Source of the DNA: Enoplolaimus lenunculus
Taxonomy: Eukaryota; Nematoda; Enoplea; Enoplida; Thoracostomopsidae
Direction of reading: 5' to 3'
NCBI GenBank assembly: GCA_030248215.1
Contig: JASANG010000558.1
Span: 124,001 to 188,000 of the forward strand
Length of the DNA: 64,000 bases
In this document: positions 44,139-56,772 of the stretch, in pieces
Numbering within the stretch: position 1 is the stretch's first letter
How the letters are laid out: each line of letters starts with the position of its first letter
The notes under the pieces: generated by a model
Database searches by the model: none
Told to the model about the DNA's origin: nothing
The model's input: the letters and a program-made list of their open reading frames with translations, nothing else
Translations under genes and position numbers: made by a program

Positions 44139-44430
44139 GGGCCAAGTATAGAACAGGGCCGGATCGTTTCCGGAGGGGCTATAATAGAGTCAGTTTAAGC
44201 TTTAGACTATTTTTTGCTTAGGCTTAGGCTTAGGAATAGAGCTTACTATTTTTTGCTTAGGCTTAGGCTTAGGAATAGAGCTTACTATTTTTTGCTTAGG
44301 CTTAGTCTTAGGAATAGGTAAGAATAGGCTCATCTATACGCTTAGGCTTAGGCTTAGGCTTAAGCTTAGGCTTAGGTTTAGGCTTAGGAATATGCTTATA
44401 CTACTGTTCCGGCCCTGTTCTATACATGAG
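44139..44430. mobile_element. Family A MITE with 39-bp internal repeats
   Basis: GGGCCAAGTATAGAACAGGG left end, CTGTTCTATACATGAG right end; inside, three direct copies of a 39-bp unit starting ACTATTTTTTGCTTAGGC. Confidence 0.8.
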
Positions 44431-45146
44431 ACAAAATAACAGCAGGGGGGAACATTTTGCCTCGTTAAATTAATACTAGTGTGGGTTAAACAAGACTCGT
44501 CATCAAAAATATACAGCTTCTAATCTGATTATATTGAATAAATTTAAAAATTTATAACTTATTTGTGTTATTTGATCGAGTCTGAAGCAGATTTAAAGTC
44601 AAAAGTCGACTTAAGTCATGTCTGTATTTCAAGGTTCCAATATTCGTTGCGTATACGTGCGAGAAAGCAACCACCGCCATCCTTGCATTCACTCAGCTGT
44701 TGCAAGTTTATCACCAGATCAAACTCAGCGATATTTCACCGCTGTCCTTATTAATCAGCCATTTATCTCACGTTTGAGCCATTTCTAATTGTGAGAAATT
44801 TTAATTTCCCTCAGGAAATATTGCAACCTAAAATGCAATTATATATCGGATATAAAGGAATATAAACTGCATTATATCCATACATAAATATATAAACATC
44901 CAACACATATGTGTAATATGCTTAGTTGGGTTCAATTTGAAGTCGATGGTTGAGCTTATGATGCTTTATAATTGTATTTATTGAGAAGTAACCTGATGAA
45001 TATGTTTGCCTACCAAACCAGATGTTTGATATTCTGTATTGTTTTATCAGGATTTCTAATTTTACACTCTCACTGATGAAAACTACAACAGACATGAGTG
45101 ACGTTTATGAGAATTTTGCGCATTTTAATTATTGTTACTTAACGTA

Positions 45147-45352
45147 CACTGCAAAAAATGGTGAGTTAAATTCGTTCTCTCCGAAATAGACTTTCCTGAC
45201 TACACAAACTGAGTAAAATTCGATTTCAACAGAGTCAAATTCGATTCACTTAGTCGCACATTTTACTCTGGCGGAGTCGAATTTGACTCAGTTTGTGTAG
45301 TCAAAAAGCCTATTTCCGAGAGAGTCAATTTGACTCACCATTTCTTGCAGTG
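45147..45352. mobile_element. Family C MITE with TA duplication
   Basis: TA-CACTGCAAAAAATGGTGAG to ACCATTTCTTGCAGTG-TA. Confidence 0.85.
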
Positions 45353-45754
45353 TAAGTACGCTTTTAGAAACGGTTAAGTAATTGCTTAGCACATACTTAA
45401 GTACGAAGTTGTCGCTAAGTTTGGTTTCAGAAACCCAGCCAGTATTTTTACAGACTTCTGGACCTTAACGACTAAAATTTGCGCGAATCGTCGAATGCGA
45501 AAAGGTCCCTAAAATGCGTAAGATGCCTATTCACCAGATGACGCGTGTGAGGTGCACCTGTTCATTTTATCAATTGCGTTCCATAAAATTTCAGTTGTGA
45601 AATTTCGGATTTTCTTGTATACTTCATTGACAAAAACACTAAACGCAGCTATTAACCGACACCCCATCAACAGTTAGATACTGTTATAAGGGTCCACACA
45701 CAAAAAAGTATTTCTGAATGTATTCAGAAAAATATTTTCTATGTCAAAATTGAA

Positions 45755-45937
45755 CAGTTTTTCTGATATTTAAGATAAAAAATTTTTCTAAAATTAACTG
45801 GAAATCGTTTATTTCAAGACTTTATTTCAAAACTTTTTTGAAAACTTTTCTGTTATAACAGAAGTACTTTTCAAGTGCACCTTGCTAATTATATTTCTTA
45901 AATGTAAGAAATTTTTTCTTAAATATCAGAAATTTTA
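45755..45937. repeat. AT-rich inverted repeat
   Basis: TTTCTGATATTTAAGATAAA and TTTTTTCTTAAATATCAGAAA are inverted copies about 150 bp apart. Confidence 0.55.
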
Positions 45938-45945
45938 TTTTGAGT

Positions 45946-46162
45946 GCATATTCCCGAATGTGTCTAGCACCTATCATCAGTTAGGGATAGGTTTTCAAAC
46001 CCACAAACTCGTCCAGTTGTTGATCTCAAAATTTTCACAGAGATATGGCTAATCAAATCTGAAATATGTGCTGAATTTCGAAGTTGGTCATTTTTACTGA
46101 TTTAATTGTTACGAGACTTATCACCAAACGATGATAGTTGCTACACAAACTTGAGAATACCG
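45946..46162. mobile_element. Family E MITE
   Basis: GCATATTCCCGAATGTGTCT with GCACCTATCATCAG, and the inverted GATGATAGTTGCTACACAAA...GAGAATACCGG at the right. Confidence 0.65.
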
Positions 46163-47907
46163 GTAAAGCAGTGTTGGCAACCGTTTGGAACCAGAATTTG
46201 TTAGTCTATTTTGTACCTATTCCCACTTTCAAATAAGGGCGCATAAACCGGCTATTGAAAGTTATACATCCTGTAATTTCTGGACAGATGAGAAAACAAA
46301 ACATTTTTACTGAGAATAAGAATCGAAATATTTTCTTTGCTGCTGTCCATGTTTCCAAAACCTTTGACTTTATAAGAGTAAATATTGAAGACAACATTTG
46401 AATATTTCCGCCTCTGTCTACTACTTTTACTCGAATTCTCTTAGAAACTTTCCGAGTCTATAAAATGCGACATTTTAACCATATTTGTCTAAGCCTCACA
46501 ATTAGGTTTACTGTTGGGACCAAGCGATAAGTCTTGAATTCAAATTCTGAAGCATTAGCCGAACTAGTAAAAGTACAATCGCAGGACTTAAAACCGGGTG
46601 TCCTTGAGACGATTGGTAAATAAACACAATTTTAGACCCGGGCCAGTGTATATAATTGAAGGAATCTAAAGTGATTTAGACAACAGTCTAAATAGAAGTT
46701 TGAATAGCGATAGGATTGCCGTTCTGTTTGAGCGAACTGGCAAGACGGGAGCCAGACCAAGTCGGGTACAGGGCGGACGGGAAGGGGATGGTTAAAAGTT
46801 ACACCGTATACCCTTGCCATCTCTGTCAACTTGAAAACGTTGCGATTCAAATTGTTCTACTGAAGTTTACAATATGATTTCAGGGTAAATAGCTGGAAAA
46901 CATAGCGCCGATAAGTACAAAAAATAACCTTTAAAACATTAAGGCATCTTTGGTTTAATTTATAAAGTTTGCAAAATATTTATTGACAAAACTTGATAAC
47001 GATACTTTTTGAAAACATTTTGCCTATTTTATACGTTAATTTATTCCTAACTTTGAATTAGTAATGTAAAGTTTCATTAAAACATAAAACCTAATTAATT
47101 TCATTGCTCATGTCAGTTAATATCGTTCGCTCACTACTGCGCTGAGTTTTTATTGAGAAACGAATATTTTGTTTGGAAATAGATATTTATTTAGGTTAAG
47201 ACCTGTTAAGTCAAATGATTTCAGTGTTACTATACCTTCACACAACATAAATTGTCTTGTATTCAAGAAATATTGTCTGATATTTAAAACAATTATGCCT
47301 TGGTACAGACTCCAGGCATATATATCTTGAATTCAATACTTTTATTTTTTAAATTTTTCAAAAATATTGGTCTAAAAATTTTCACCCTTAAATGTCTTAA
47401 GACGTTGTTTTATGAACGATGAAGAAAATTAATCCGAAAAATATATATTTTTCAGCTTTTACTTTTACAGATTTTAGGAGTTTTCAATCGGAAATTGACA
47501 ATAACATGCCACGCCAATTCGAATTTACTAAAAAGCCTATTTATGGATATTAAAACAGCCTCAAGTCCTTATTAGTGCCCAAAGGAACAAAATGATACTT
47601 AAACCTAAAGCGACCCATCCCTCCCGATACTGAGATTGTCTTATATCGGAAACTCTTTGAAAGTAAATATTATCTTAAATTATTCGATTAATACTTGAAT
47701 TTGAGGTTAAAAGGCTTATATATACACTATCTTTGAGAATCACCAATTTTATTTGTTGTAATTAAACTTTCTTAATGGTTGCGAGTCTTTGATTTTAAAC
47801 TGAAGGGTATAGAACTGCAGATTGCTTAGTCATGGGCTCTATCAAAATACCACGTCCGGGTTGGCAAATGTGGCTTTTGAGTAAATCGTATAACTTTGTG
47901 ACTCCAT

Positions 47908-48005
47908 AAAGCCTTTACACGTGCAAGTTTTTGCAGCGACAACTCGCAGCAGCTACAATGTGCACACAATACGTGCAGTAGCAAATATTGTTTGCAACGA
48001 AATAC
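47908..48005. mobile_element. Fragment of the 49726-type palindromic MITE
   Basis: AAGCCTTTACACGTGCAAGT followed by TTTTGCAGC matches the end of the full copy at 49726-50003. Confidence 0.5.
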
Positions 48006-48070
48006 CAATTTCATTCTGAACCTTGACATGTATTTATACGCAATTTTTCTACAGACAACTGCAATGAATA

Positions 48071-48288
48071 CACTGTAAAAAATGGTGATTCAAATTGACT
48101 CTCTTCGAAAAAGGTTTTTCCGCACTACGCAAACTGAGCCAAAATTCGACTCCGACAGAGTCAAATTCGGCTGACCGATTCGCTAGGTGAGTCATTAGAC
48201 TCTGCCGGAGTCGAATTTGGCTCAGTTTGTGTAGTCATGAAACGCCTATTTGGGAGAGAGTCAATTTGACTCAGCATTTTTTGCAGTG
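48071..48288. mobile_element. Family C MITE with TA duplication
   Basis: TA-CACTGTAAAAAATGGTG to GCATTTTTTGCAGTG-TA. Confidence 0.85.
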
Positions 48289-49407
48289 TACATTTAATAA
48301 GCGAATTGTTTTTGATATTGAATAAACGCCACATCGCTTGATTAAGTAGTTTTATCAAAAAATATTCCAATAAAATTTCAACCAACACAGTTCCGATACA
48401 GAGATAAAATTTGAAAAAATTTGATTTTATCAATTTTGTGACGGTTGTTATTTTTCAAACCAGACTCGTAAGCCGAACAGATAAAAGTGTGCTTACTGTC
48501 ACAGTTTGTAGGCTGATAAATGACAGGTATCCTGTGCGGAAATTCTACTCTGACGCCTACAAGCAGTGGCGGATTGAAAACTGACCAGTTGCGTCCAATT
48601 CGCCGCCCCAAAGTTTGGAATTTAAGAAGTAACTCATTCTAGTGCTAATTTACGTTTCACTTCTGGCTCGCTTCGCTCGTGAGCTTATTTTGATAATTCT
48701 TATTTTGACACTGACAACAAATCAAAGTACCAGCAGAAACTGTGCCTTTGAGTTGCTCAATTTTAAAATTGAAATATTTTGCTTGAAAGAGCGTAAAAAT
48801 AACCATTTTTTGTTTACGTATTTATTGACACCGTTCTTCTGACCATATAAATCACGCTTTTAATGACGATTTTAATATTAACATAATTTAAATTGACTCA
48901 GATTTGGACCAGGGCGGCACCTTTTACTATTCCTCGTACTTTTTTGATCTGTTCAACCACCTGAAATTAAATTTACGTAATGCAGGCGGTGTATATAATG
49001 TGTAGGTTATGCATTCTAGGAAGCCGACCGACCATATGGAGGGGTTATAACATAAACGGAAAATAGATTTATTTTTGGACATTTATTTCTTAATTTTGAG
49101 TGTATTTTTTATAAATCTTAAGTTAAAAATTGTACAAAAATTGGCAATTTATTTAGAAAAATTTCATGTTGATTCGGATTTGTTTATCTTTATGAATCTG
49201 ATTCGTTAACGAGTGCTGTAAGCTTCATTCCAAAATATACAAATTGCAGCTACGCATTTTTAGACAAATGACTTTGGTTTCGTTTCATTATCAGGCCTCT
49301 GTTTGCCAGTAGACGCTTAAGTTTTTCTCTCTTTGGATACTTTCAATCACTTGCTTTGCATAGGAATACGAATTTATAAAACTTTGAAGAGATTTCATAA
49401 AAACTCA

Positions 49408-49589
49408 GACCAGTGTTACTTTTAGGGGCGTAACAGCAGATTAAGCGTATTTCGAAGCCTAAGCCTAAGAGTTGCAAAAATGTGTTCCTAAGCCTAAGCC
49501 TAAGCCTATGCAAAAATGCAATCTAGAACCTAAACCACTCTTTTATAGACCCACCAGAAACCTGGACACCCCTTAAAGTAACATGGGCC
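49408..49589. mobile_element. Family B MITE
   Basis: GACCAGTGTTACTTTTAGGG left end and CCCTTAAAGTAACATGGGCC-type right end with CCTAAG interior. Confidence 0.75.
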
Positions 49590-49725
49590 AAAGCTCAAAT
49601 TACATTTTCATAGCTAACTTTCAAATAAAAATAGATCATTTTGAAAAAACCGACTGAAATTAGTTTACGTGCAAAGTTTTGAAATTTTTACCTCAAAAAA
49701 TTACATTTTCAACTGTAACAGCCTA

Positions 49726-50003
49726 AGCCCTATTCACACGCGCAAGTTTTTGCTGCAAGAACTTGTAACTGCCACTTGCACTTGCAAGTTTTGTTGAAAA
49801 TCCCGTTCGAAAAACTTGCAGCTACAAATAATTCATTAAAAATCAAAGCTAGGAATTTAGTTCTTATAGGTGTGAATAACCATGCAAGTTCAATGAATTT
49901 ATTACATCCTCTTTTTCATTGGCTGATGAAAAAATGCATGTTCTGCGTGCAATTTGCAGCTGAAACTTCTCGTAGTAAAAACTTGCACGTGTGAATAGGG
50001 CTT
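49726..50003. mobile_element. Palindromic MITE, AGCCCTATTCACACG ends
   Basis: AGCCCTATTCACACGCGCAA at the left is inverted as TTGCACGTGTGAATAGGGCT at the right, followed on both sides by an inverted GTTTTT tract. Confidence 0.75.
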
Positions 50004-50254
50004 TAACTTTAGTTGTTCGTTTTCTAAATCGGAGTGCATATTTTGGAATACCAGCGTTTTAGTTTAGTGGAAATAGTATAAAATTCCCTGATGGATATGT
50101 TATAGAAACAATTGAAGTGAAATTGATTCTGCTGGATAAATGGGTCCTACACTGGGGTACAATTGTTTGATTGACAGATATGTACACGCCACGAGTTTGA
50201 TGCAGAGCTTTATAGCACTGCTTATTCTTAGAAAGTATAACCCAATGTGTTGGG

Positions 50255-50433
50255 CCGATGTTACATTGATTGTTATTACAGTATGATAAAGCATATTCAT
50301 AAGCTTAAACCTAAACCACAACGTAGGCGATTGGCCTATAACTAAAAGGCTAAGCAAAAAATATGCTAAAGCTTTAGTTTACTCTATTGTAAGCCCACGA
50401 AAAAAACGGTTCGCCGTTCAAAGTGACATGGAC
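50255..50433. mobile_element. Family A MITE, diverged
   Basis: CAGTATGATAAAGCATATTC, CCTAAAC interior and TTCAAAGTGACATGGAC end. Confidence 0.55.
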
Positions 50434-50487
50434 TGTTAATACGTGGTATTGGGCGTTCCGGCAGTGTACATTTGTATCACCGCACAA

Positions 50488-50834
50488 CAGGGTACAACCC
50501 GGCTCCGGCAGAAAATCGGCCTCCGGCTCTGGCTTCGGTAGAATTTTTGCCGGAGGTTCCGGCAATTTCGGTTGTCACATTTTGCATAATTTTGCAAAAT
50601 TTATCTCTTTAGCGCTTATCGTTTCACTTTTGAACAATTTTCAGGAAAGAATTTCCGAAATTTGGCCATGAAAGTAGCGTGAAACCAAAACAACAACATA
50701 TATTGCAGATCTTGGCTAAAATTAACTAATTAACCATTATTTTTATTACCTAATTTCGCCTCATCTCCTGTTCCGGCTCCGGCAAGTTTCGTTGACCTCC
50801 GGCTCCGGCATTTTTCACCTCCGGTTGCACCCTG
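50488..50834. mobile_element. Family G MITE
   Basis: CAGGGTACAACCCGGCTCCG left end and CACCTCCGGTTGCACCCTG right end, with GGCTCCGGC repeats near both ends. Confidence 0.75.
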
Positions 50835-51623
50835 CCGCACAATATATTGGGGGTCTATAGGCGTGGTCTATTTACGTTGCCTAATGTAGTTAACCATGTT
50901 GCTATCAGTCAATATTAGGCTTCCACGGTTATTTGACATGAGATATATTACTCACCATACTGTGTGCCCTAGAGCCAAATTATGTTGCCAGAGGGGTCAT
51001 ATGGGGCCCTCGTATAGAACCATTTATTAAAAAATTCGTTTCTGTAGTAACCATTAATGGATTGCCGGTCCAATTCTATTTCTTACTGTATATAAATTAG
51101 TTCTGCGGTATTGGTGTAAATATTCCCCTATAGTAAAATCAAGGTGACATGCCTGATTAGAGTTGAAGCCTAAACCTGGAAACGGTCTAATTTATCAAAC
51201 TCAGTTAAAGGTATACTATATCGTTTGCAGTGTTTATTATTGTGTGTATAAATTGTTTTTCAACAATGTTTTCAAGTCTACAATAGTTTGTGTGGTCAGC
51301 AATAGAGTTCTCCTTGTGGTGGGTGGGTCACAGAAGAAATAGTTTTCTGTATAAAATCAGAGTTTAGCTTCTGCTATATTGTATTTTATTCCCATAAATT
51401 TGGTCAATTGGAGAGCAGTGGTTCCCATGTCTCGTTTTTGGGTTTACGTTGAACAACTAAACCTAAAAACATAGCTTATTATATTGACTTCCAGACGGAT
51501 TCAAAGTGAGTTACCTCCCGCCAGGAGAATCTAGAATACTCCACGTTAACCAGGCATGTTTAGCTCCTGTTTGTACCTACTTACCCTGTGATTTTAGCAA
51601 CATCAGCTTTCGTATAAGACATA

Positions 51624-51771
51624 GGGCCAATGTAAGGAACAGGGGCGGAACAGTATTATAAGCATATTCCTAAGCCTAAGCCTACGCCAATCAAAAAAAT
51701 AGTCTAAAGCTTAAGGTTATTCTATTGTAGTCCCACAGAAAAACGTTCCGCCCCTGATCTTTACATGGGCC
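51624..51771. mobile_element. Family A MITE
   Basis: GGGCCAATGTAAGGAACAGG to CTGATCTTTACATGGGCC; a short clean copy of about 148 bp. Confidence 0.85.
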
Positions 51772-52406
51772 ATAATGAGCAACATTTTACGCGTTAAAGC
51801 TGACTGCCCCTCCCATTGTGTTTAAAATTAAGCCGCTTGGTAAATTATTGAAAAAAAGTTTAATTTTTGCATACGTTTTATTATATTTAAAATTCTTGGC
51901 TTTCGGCGAAAAAAAAAGTTGCCGACTCTTCAAAAAAGCCATATTCGGGTTTGTTATCGCTTTATCATTTTCTGGTATGTGTAATATTATAATATTTCCT
52001 GCAAATAATCTCAGTTTGTGTTGTTGTTACGGTAAAAACAAAGGCAGACAAATATGAAGCAAGACAAAATTTATATTGCGGGATAACAACCAGCCAATGG
52101 AAACAATTCCGAAGGTACAACATCTTCCCGTTTATAGAAAGGGATTTGAGTTTTGACCAAAATATGAACATGTGATTAATTTGTAAAATTTGACCAAAAT
52201 GGTATAATTCAACAGATTTTAATGCAATATGTATAAAATTTGAAACAAGCAGTCCCTGATAGGGTCAGAGAGACCGGTCGCCGCCATTCCAATCTCTTAG
52301 AGATCAGTTTGACCCATTTACATTGAACATCACTGGCTAGAAAAACATGGCATGCGGTTCCAATACTTCGCACCGTTGGCGAGTTCAATGAAATTTAAGA
52401 AAGATA

Positions 52407-52612
52407 CACTGCAAAAAAATGGTGAGTAAAATTGGCTATCTCCGAAATAGACTGTACGGGACTGGACAATCTGAGTCAAATTCGACTCCACCAGAGTCAA
52501 TGCGACTGAGCGAATCAAAGTTGACTCTGGCGCAATCGAATTTGACTCAGTTTGTGTAGTCCCGTAGAGCCTATTTCAGAGAGAGTCAATTTGACTCACC
52601 ATTTTTACAGTG
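52407..52612. mobile_element. Family C MITE
   Basis: CACTGCAAAAAAATGGTGAG to CCATTTTTACAGTG; TA on the left, TT on the right. Confidence 0.8.
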
Positions 52613-53346
52613 TTGTAGTGTAAATCTGTTTTATTCCAAACGACTTTTTACACAATCCTAAAGACCAAGATGCAGGCAATCCAAGTAGTTCGTCTTGTGA
52701 ACCAGTCAAAACATTGACAATGATGTAAAATAGATCAAAGACCAAAGCTGATTAAAATGACACCAAATTTTAATATTTCTAGCTTTATTCAGGCATCGGC
52801 CTCCCACGTAGAGTATCTTTAAATGCAACCTAAACCAAATGTTGACCCAAAAGTTTGCAACCGATCAACATTAACAGTGTCAAAATATTGCCAAATCAAG
52901 GTTTAATGTCTTTACTGTCAAATACGTCATTGAGACATCACAAAAATCATTTGTCCAATCATTAAAGGCCAAAGGTTCACAAACTGCAAAACGTAGGCAG
53001 GATTTCATTTCGACAGAGATTACTTAAACTACTGATTGTATCATTTGTGACCGCAGCGAGCGAGAAAATATTTTGGCATCGTAGTTCTAAATCCGGTAAA
53101 AATGTATAGTTTTTCGCTTCTATTCAGGTATTTAGGGGCTATATCAGCTGTGTGCCCCCTTTTGTGTACGTTTATGTTTTCAATATATGCAAACAAGTGG
53201 ATATTGCGACAGATTTTTGCCAATCTGTTCCGGGTTTATGACAGCTGTTTTGAGAGTTTGGTTTCGAAAACGGGTCTGAGGTGTCATTTGATGATGGGTG
53301 TGTAACAGCGCAACAAAGTGGACAGCGGGGAAATGTACAAAATTGC

Positions 53347-53500
53347 GCTAACCCTTTCTCACATAAATATTTTCTATTTTCTTTTAGACCTAACGTTATT
53401 TTAGGATTGCAGCGTAGGAAACTAAAGTCAAAGGCGTTTTACCATCACCACACGGCTGTTGGAGATTGGACTTTCACGTTGTGTGAACATGTGGTGAACA
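53347..53500. mobile_element. Family J fragment
   Basis: Starts with the same TAACCCTTTCTCACAT end as the copy at 3698 and keeps a diverged version of its interior (ACCATCACCACACGGCTGTTGGAG). The right end is not clear. Confidence 0.5.
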
Positions 53501-53536
53501 AATTTTGGACAACTATCTACCAGGCCAACAATCTAC

Positions 53537-53906
53537 CAGGGTACAACTGGACGTCTACCTCTGGCTCCGGCAGAAAATCGGCCTCCGGCTCCGGAACCGG
53601 TAAAATTTTATCCGGAGGTTCCGGTACTTAATTTCGGTAGTAAAATTTTACATAGTTTTCAAAAATTCATCTGTTTAGCGCGTTTTGTTTCACTTGTTAC
53701 AATTTTCAGGAAAGAATTTCCGAAATTTCCCAGAAAATTAGCATAAAACCAAACAACGTTACAACATTTTGCAGATATTGACTAAATTTAAATAATTAAC
53801 CATCAATTTTACTACCTAATTTCGCCTCACCTTCGGCTCCGGCAAGTTTCGTTGTCCTCCGGCTCCGGCTTCGGCTGCGGTAATTTTCACCTCCACTTGC
53901 ACCCTG
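53537..53906. mobile_element. Family G MITE
   Basis: CAGGGTACAACTGGACG left end and CACCTCCACTTGCACCCTG right end; the interior matches the copy at 50488. Confidence 0.75.
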
Positions 53907-54299
53907 TAATTTACTCATTAAAGGTAAAGATTCGATATGGCGATATGGCTTAAAATGTTTTAATTACAAACGTAAGTTTCGGTTATGAACTGGCGCCTCA
54001 TAAAAACATTAAAGAAATATTGATGATCATTCAATCTCTTGTTTCCAATTTCCGTTCATTCTGGAGTTTTACAACAAAATGTCAAAATGGAAAGTATATA
54101 CCTTCTGGTTCGTACCTTGATTCAGCACATTTCGGCTAAAGCGGGCCAGTCTTGCGGGGTCACGGGAGCTCAGCCTACCTGGAAGCCTTATTTCCTAAGA
54201 AGGTGAGTTTGCTACGAGTTTGGGCCAAAAGGGCATCAGTCTGGTTTAGAAAATACAAGCAAACCCGCAGTTCTCAGAAACTGAAATCATTTAGCTTAG

Positions 54300-54389
54300 C
54301 AGGGTACAACCGGAGGTCGGCCTCCGGCTCCGACTCCGGCAGAAAATCGGTCTCCAGCTCCGGTGATTTTCACCTCCGGTTGCACCCTG
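54300..54389. mobile_element. Family G minimal copy (90 bp)
   Basis: CAGGGTACAACCGGAGGTCG and CACCTCCGGTTGCACCCTG with only the CCGGCTCC tract between; a deletion derivative of the full element. Confidence 0.8.
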
Positions 54390-55134
54390 TAGCTTTTAGT
54401 GTTCCTTTGTATTTGAAAGTATTGAAGCAACATCATGGCGCACTCTTTTCGTGGGGTTTCGTACATATTTTAAACAGCAGAATTTGTGACGAAAAATTTC
54501 CCCTCTCGTAGGCAAACAGTTCCCTATGACATCCTGGCAAACTGTCCTTGAACGCGTTTTTTGGTTCCTTATTGCTCGTTTCGATGGCTTCGTGCTTGGA
54601 ATTTCGGCTGTCATAAATTTTTATGATAAATCGGTTTTTGTTTTCAAAATCAAATAAACAGGTGAGGGCCAATAAAACCGGATAATATCCTGTTTTCCCT
54701 GGTGCGCGGCAACCGAATCTTCTTCTCTTTCGTTTTGCAATTATAAACGCTTTTTTAATTGGTGCTGGTTTGTCTCCGGCGTTTGCCACCTGCGTTTCGA
54801 TGCCTAACGAAACAGAATTTGAAATTCGATAAACAAAATCAGTTTTCAATAAAATTATTTTCTTGCAAAAACTTTTAAGTTTACATTAATTTTTCATAAA
54901 GCCTTTGGTTGGAGACGTGGAATCTATTTTTGGTGCCCGGTTTCCAGGCTGCTGGCCAGCTCCCGACGGTGGTAAATTTTACCCCAAAGTTTACGCTTGG
55001 AAAATTCGTCATTCAAAATCTAAACAAACGTGAGATCTTTCTCTCGAGCTGAAGGTTGTTATAGTTCAAGCGGTGATGGTAAACCCGTTTCAAATCAATA
55101 TCACAAGTTTATCTTTGAATTTTAATGTTTTTTC

Positions 55135-55670
55135 GGCCCATGTATAGAACAGGGCCGGATAGTTTTCCGGAGGGGCTGTAATAGAGTCAGTTTAAGCTTT
55201 AGACTAATATTTTTTGCTTAGGCTTACGCTCAGGCTCAGGCTTACGCTTAGGCTTAGGAATAGGCTCATCCATACGCTTAGGTTAGGCTTGGACGTAGGC
55301 TGAGTCTTAGGCTTAGGCTTAGGAATAGGCTCATCCATACGCTTAGGTTAGGCTTTGGCGTAGGCTTAGTCTTAGGCTTAGGCTTAGGAATAGGCTCATC
55401 CATACGCTTAGGTTAGGCTTGGAAGTAGGCTGAGTCTTAGGCTTAGGCTTAGGAATAGGCTCATCCATACGCTTAGGTTAGGCTTGGGCGTAGGCTTAGT
55501 CTTAGGCTTAGGCTTAGGAATAGGCTCATCCATACGCTTAGGTTAGGCTTGGGCGTAGGCTTAGTCTTAGGCTTAGGCTTAGGAATAGGCTCATCCATAC
55601 GCTTAGCCTTTAGGCTTAAGCTTAGGAATATGCTTATACTACTGTTCCGGTCCTGTTCTATACATGGGCC
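55135..55670. mobile_element. Family A MITE expanded by a 65-bp minisatellite
   Basis: GGCCCATGTATAGAACAGGG to CCTGTTCTATACATGGGCC. Six TAGGCTCATCC landmarks lie exactly 65 bp apart (55261, 55326, 55391, 55456, 55521, 55586). Confidence 0.9.
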
Positions 55671-56204
55671 GATTTTTCGTTGAAATTGGAAACATGACGG
55701 AGCTGAAAAGTTTTATACTCTTATTAATTTACAGCAAAAAGGTAAACTACCCTCAAACAATGTAATGCTATCCAGATAAAAACAAAATATTAATAAATGG
55801 TCACCATAATCCGCTGATACCTTGTGGTCTTACATAAATTGATTCGATACTAAATTGTTTTTTATTAACCTTTTGGCGATTGGGATGAGTTTGTGAACCG
55901 ACGCTTAAAGATGGCTGATAACCAGCAGGATTATCAACGTAAGTTACAACAATTAGATCCGAAACCTGAATGGAAGGTATTCCTTCGAGACAGGACCGTT
56001 CTTATCTATTAAAGCTCAAATATGCTATAATCATTAAATATTGGAATTTACGTGGTATATACAGTACTCAGTTTGTTACAATAAAAGCGTTGCTTTTAAT
56101 AATATTTCAAGCAGTTGACTATTAAATATGAAATTATGTATAAACCTTTCATAAACTAAAATTTAAATCTAAAAACAACGGCTAAGAACAGGCTAATTCG
56201 TATT

Positions 56205-56352
56205 GGCCCATGTATAGAACAGGGCCGGAGCAGTAGTATAAGCATATTCCTAAGCCTAAGCCTAAACCTAAGCAAAAAATTAGTCTAAAGCTTAAACTGG
56301 CTCTATTATAGCACCTCCGGAAAACAATCCGGCCCTGTTCTATACATTGGCC
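56205..56352. mobile_element. Family A MITE
   Basis: GGCCCATGTATAGAACAGGG to CTGTTCTATACATTGGCC, about 148 bp, upstream of prickle. Confidence 0.85.
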
Positions 56353-56442
56353 TGCATACTTTACTGTCATTTTGTAGCTGAATTTCTAAAATATTTTCTT
56401 TTAACAGAGCCAATAGTGTACCGTAACCTCAGAATGGTACAG

Positions 56443-56625
56443 GATTCCGCTATACTTTATTATGCAGGACGCCCCGCGCCCCTCCACACGACGCTATGCG
56501 TTGCTAACAAAAATATACGCAAAATCCATTTGGTGACGTATCGTGGAGTGCGGCGGACTAAAGCAATTCTTACTAAAAAAATTTGCTATGGCGCACGCCG
56601 ACGACCGGCGAGTATAGCGTAACCC
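56443..56625. mobile_element. Family D MITE
   Basis: AGGATTCCGCTATACTTTAT to GAGTATAGCGTAACCCT, just upstream of the candidate prickle exon. Confidence 0.65.
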
Positions 56626-56685
56626 TATCGGATCAACGTATCCGTGCGATTTTTGTTCAACCAGAGGTTTTTAGCAAATTTTCAG

Positions 56686-56772
56686 TCGATAACCTCACGG
56701 TTCCCCTCAATATTTTCAAAGAACATGGTTTCATCGTTTCGAAACTGTTCGCTAGGCCCCTTATCGAAAAAG
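56686..56772 (+). CDS. Candidate upstream exon of prickle
   Basis: Flanked by an acceptor (AATTTTCAG) and a good donor (AAAAG|GTAACT), open in one frame (PLNIFKEHGFIVSKLF...), phase 1 at both ends. That phase fits the putative acceptor at 57070. There is no in-frame ATG, so another 5' exon would be needed. I do not recognise the peptide; this is an inference from splice signals only. Confidence 0.3.

Larger units (their letters stand above)
35005..56685. other. 21-kb gene-poor, MITE-rich interval
   Basis: No ORF in this stretch shows a recognisable domain or a credible exon structure on either strand. It is dominated by inverted-repeat elements listed separately. Unassigned stretches such as 41640-42900, 43160-44090, 46200-47900 and 52620-53340 are AT-rich and featureless to me. 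The longest unexplained ORF is 54849-54433 on the minus strand (138 codons), which I do not recognise. Confidence 0.6.

Noticed and set aside
46632-46850. 72-codon minus-strand frame as an exon
   Set aside because: No acceptor or donor pairing and no similarity I recognise.
54433-54849. 138-codon minus-strand frame as a gene
   Set aside because: No recognisable motif; basic and polar translation without splice context. Left as unexplained.
55190-55620. True interstitial telomere (TTAGGC)n
   Set aside because: The tracts lie inside MITE copies with defined ends and are interrupted by other motifs, so they are element interior, not a telomere relic.
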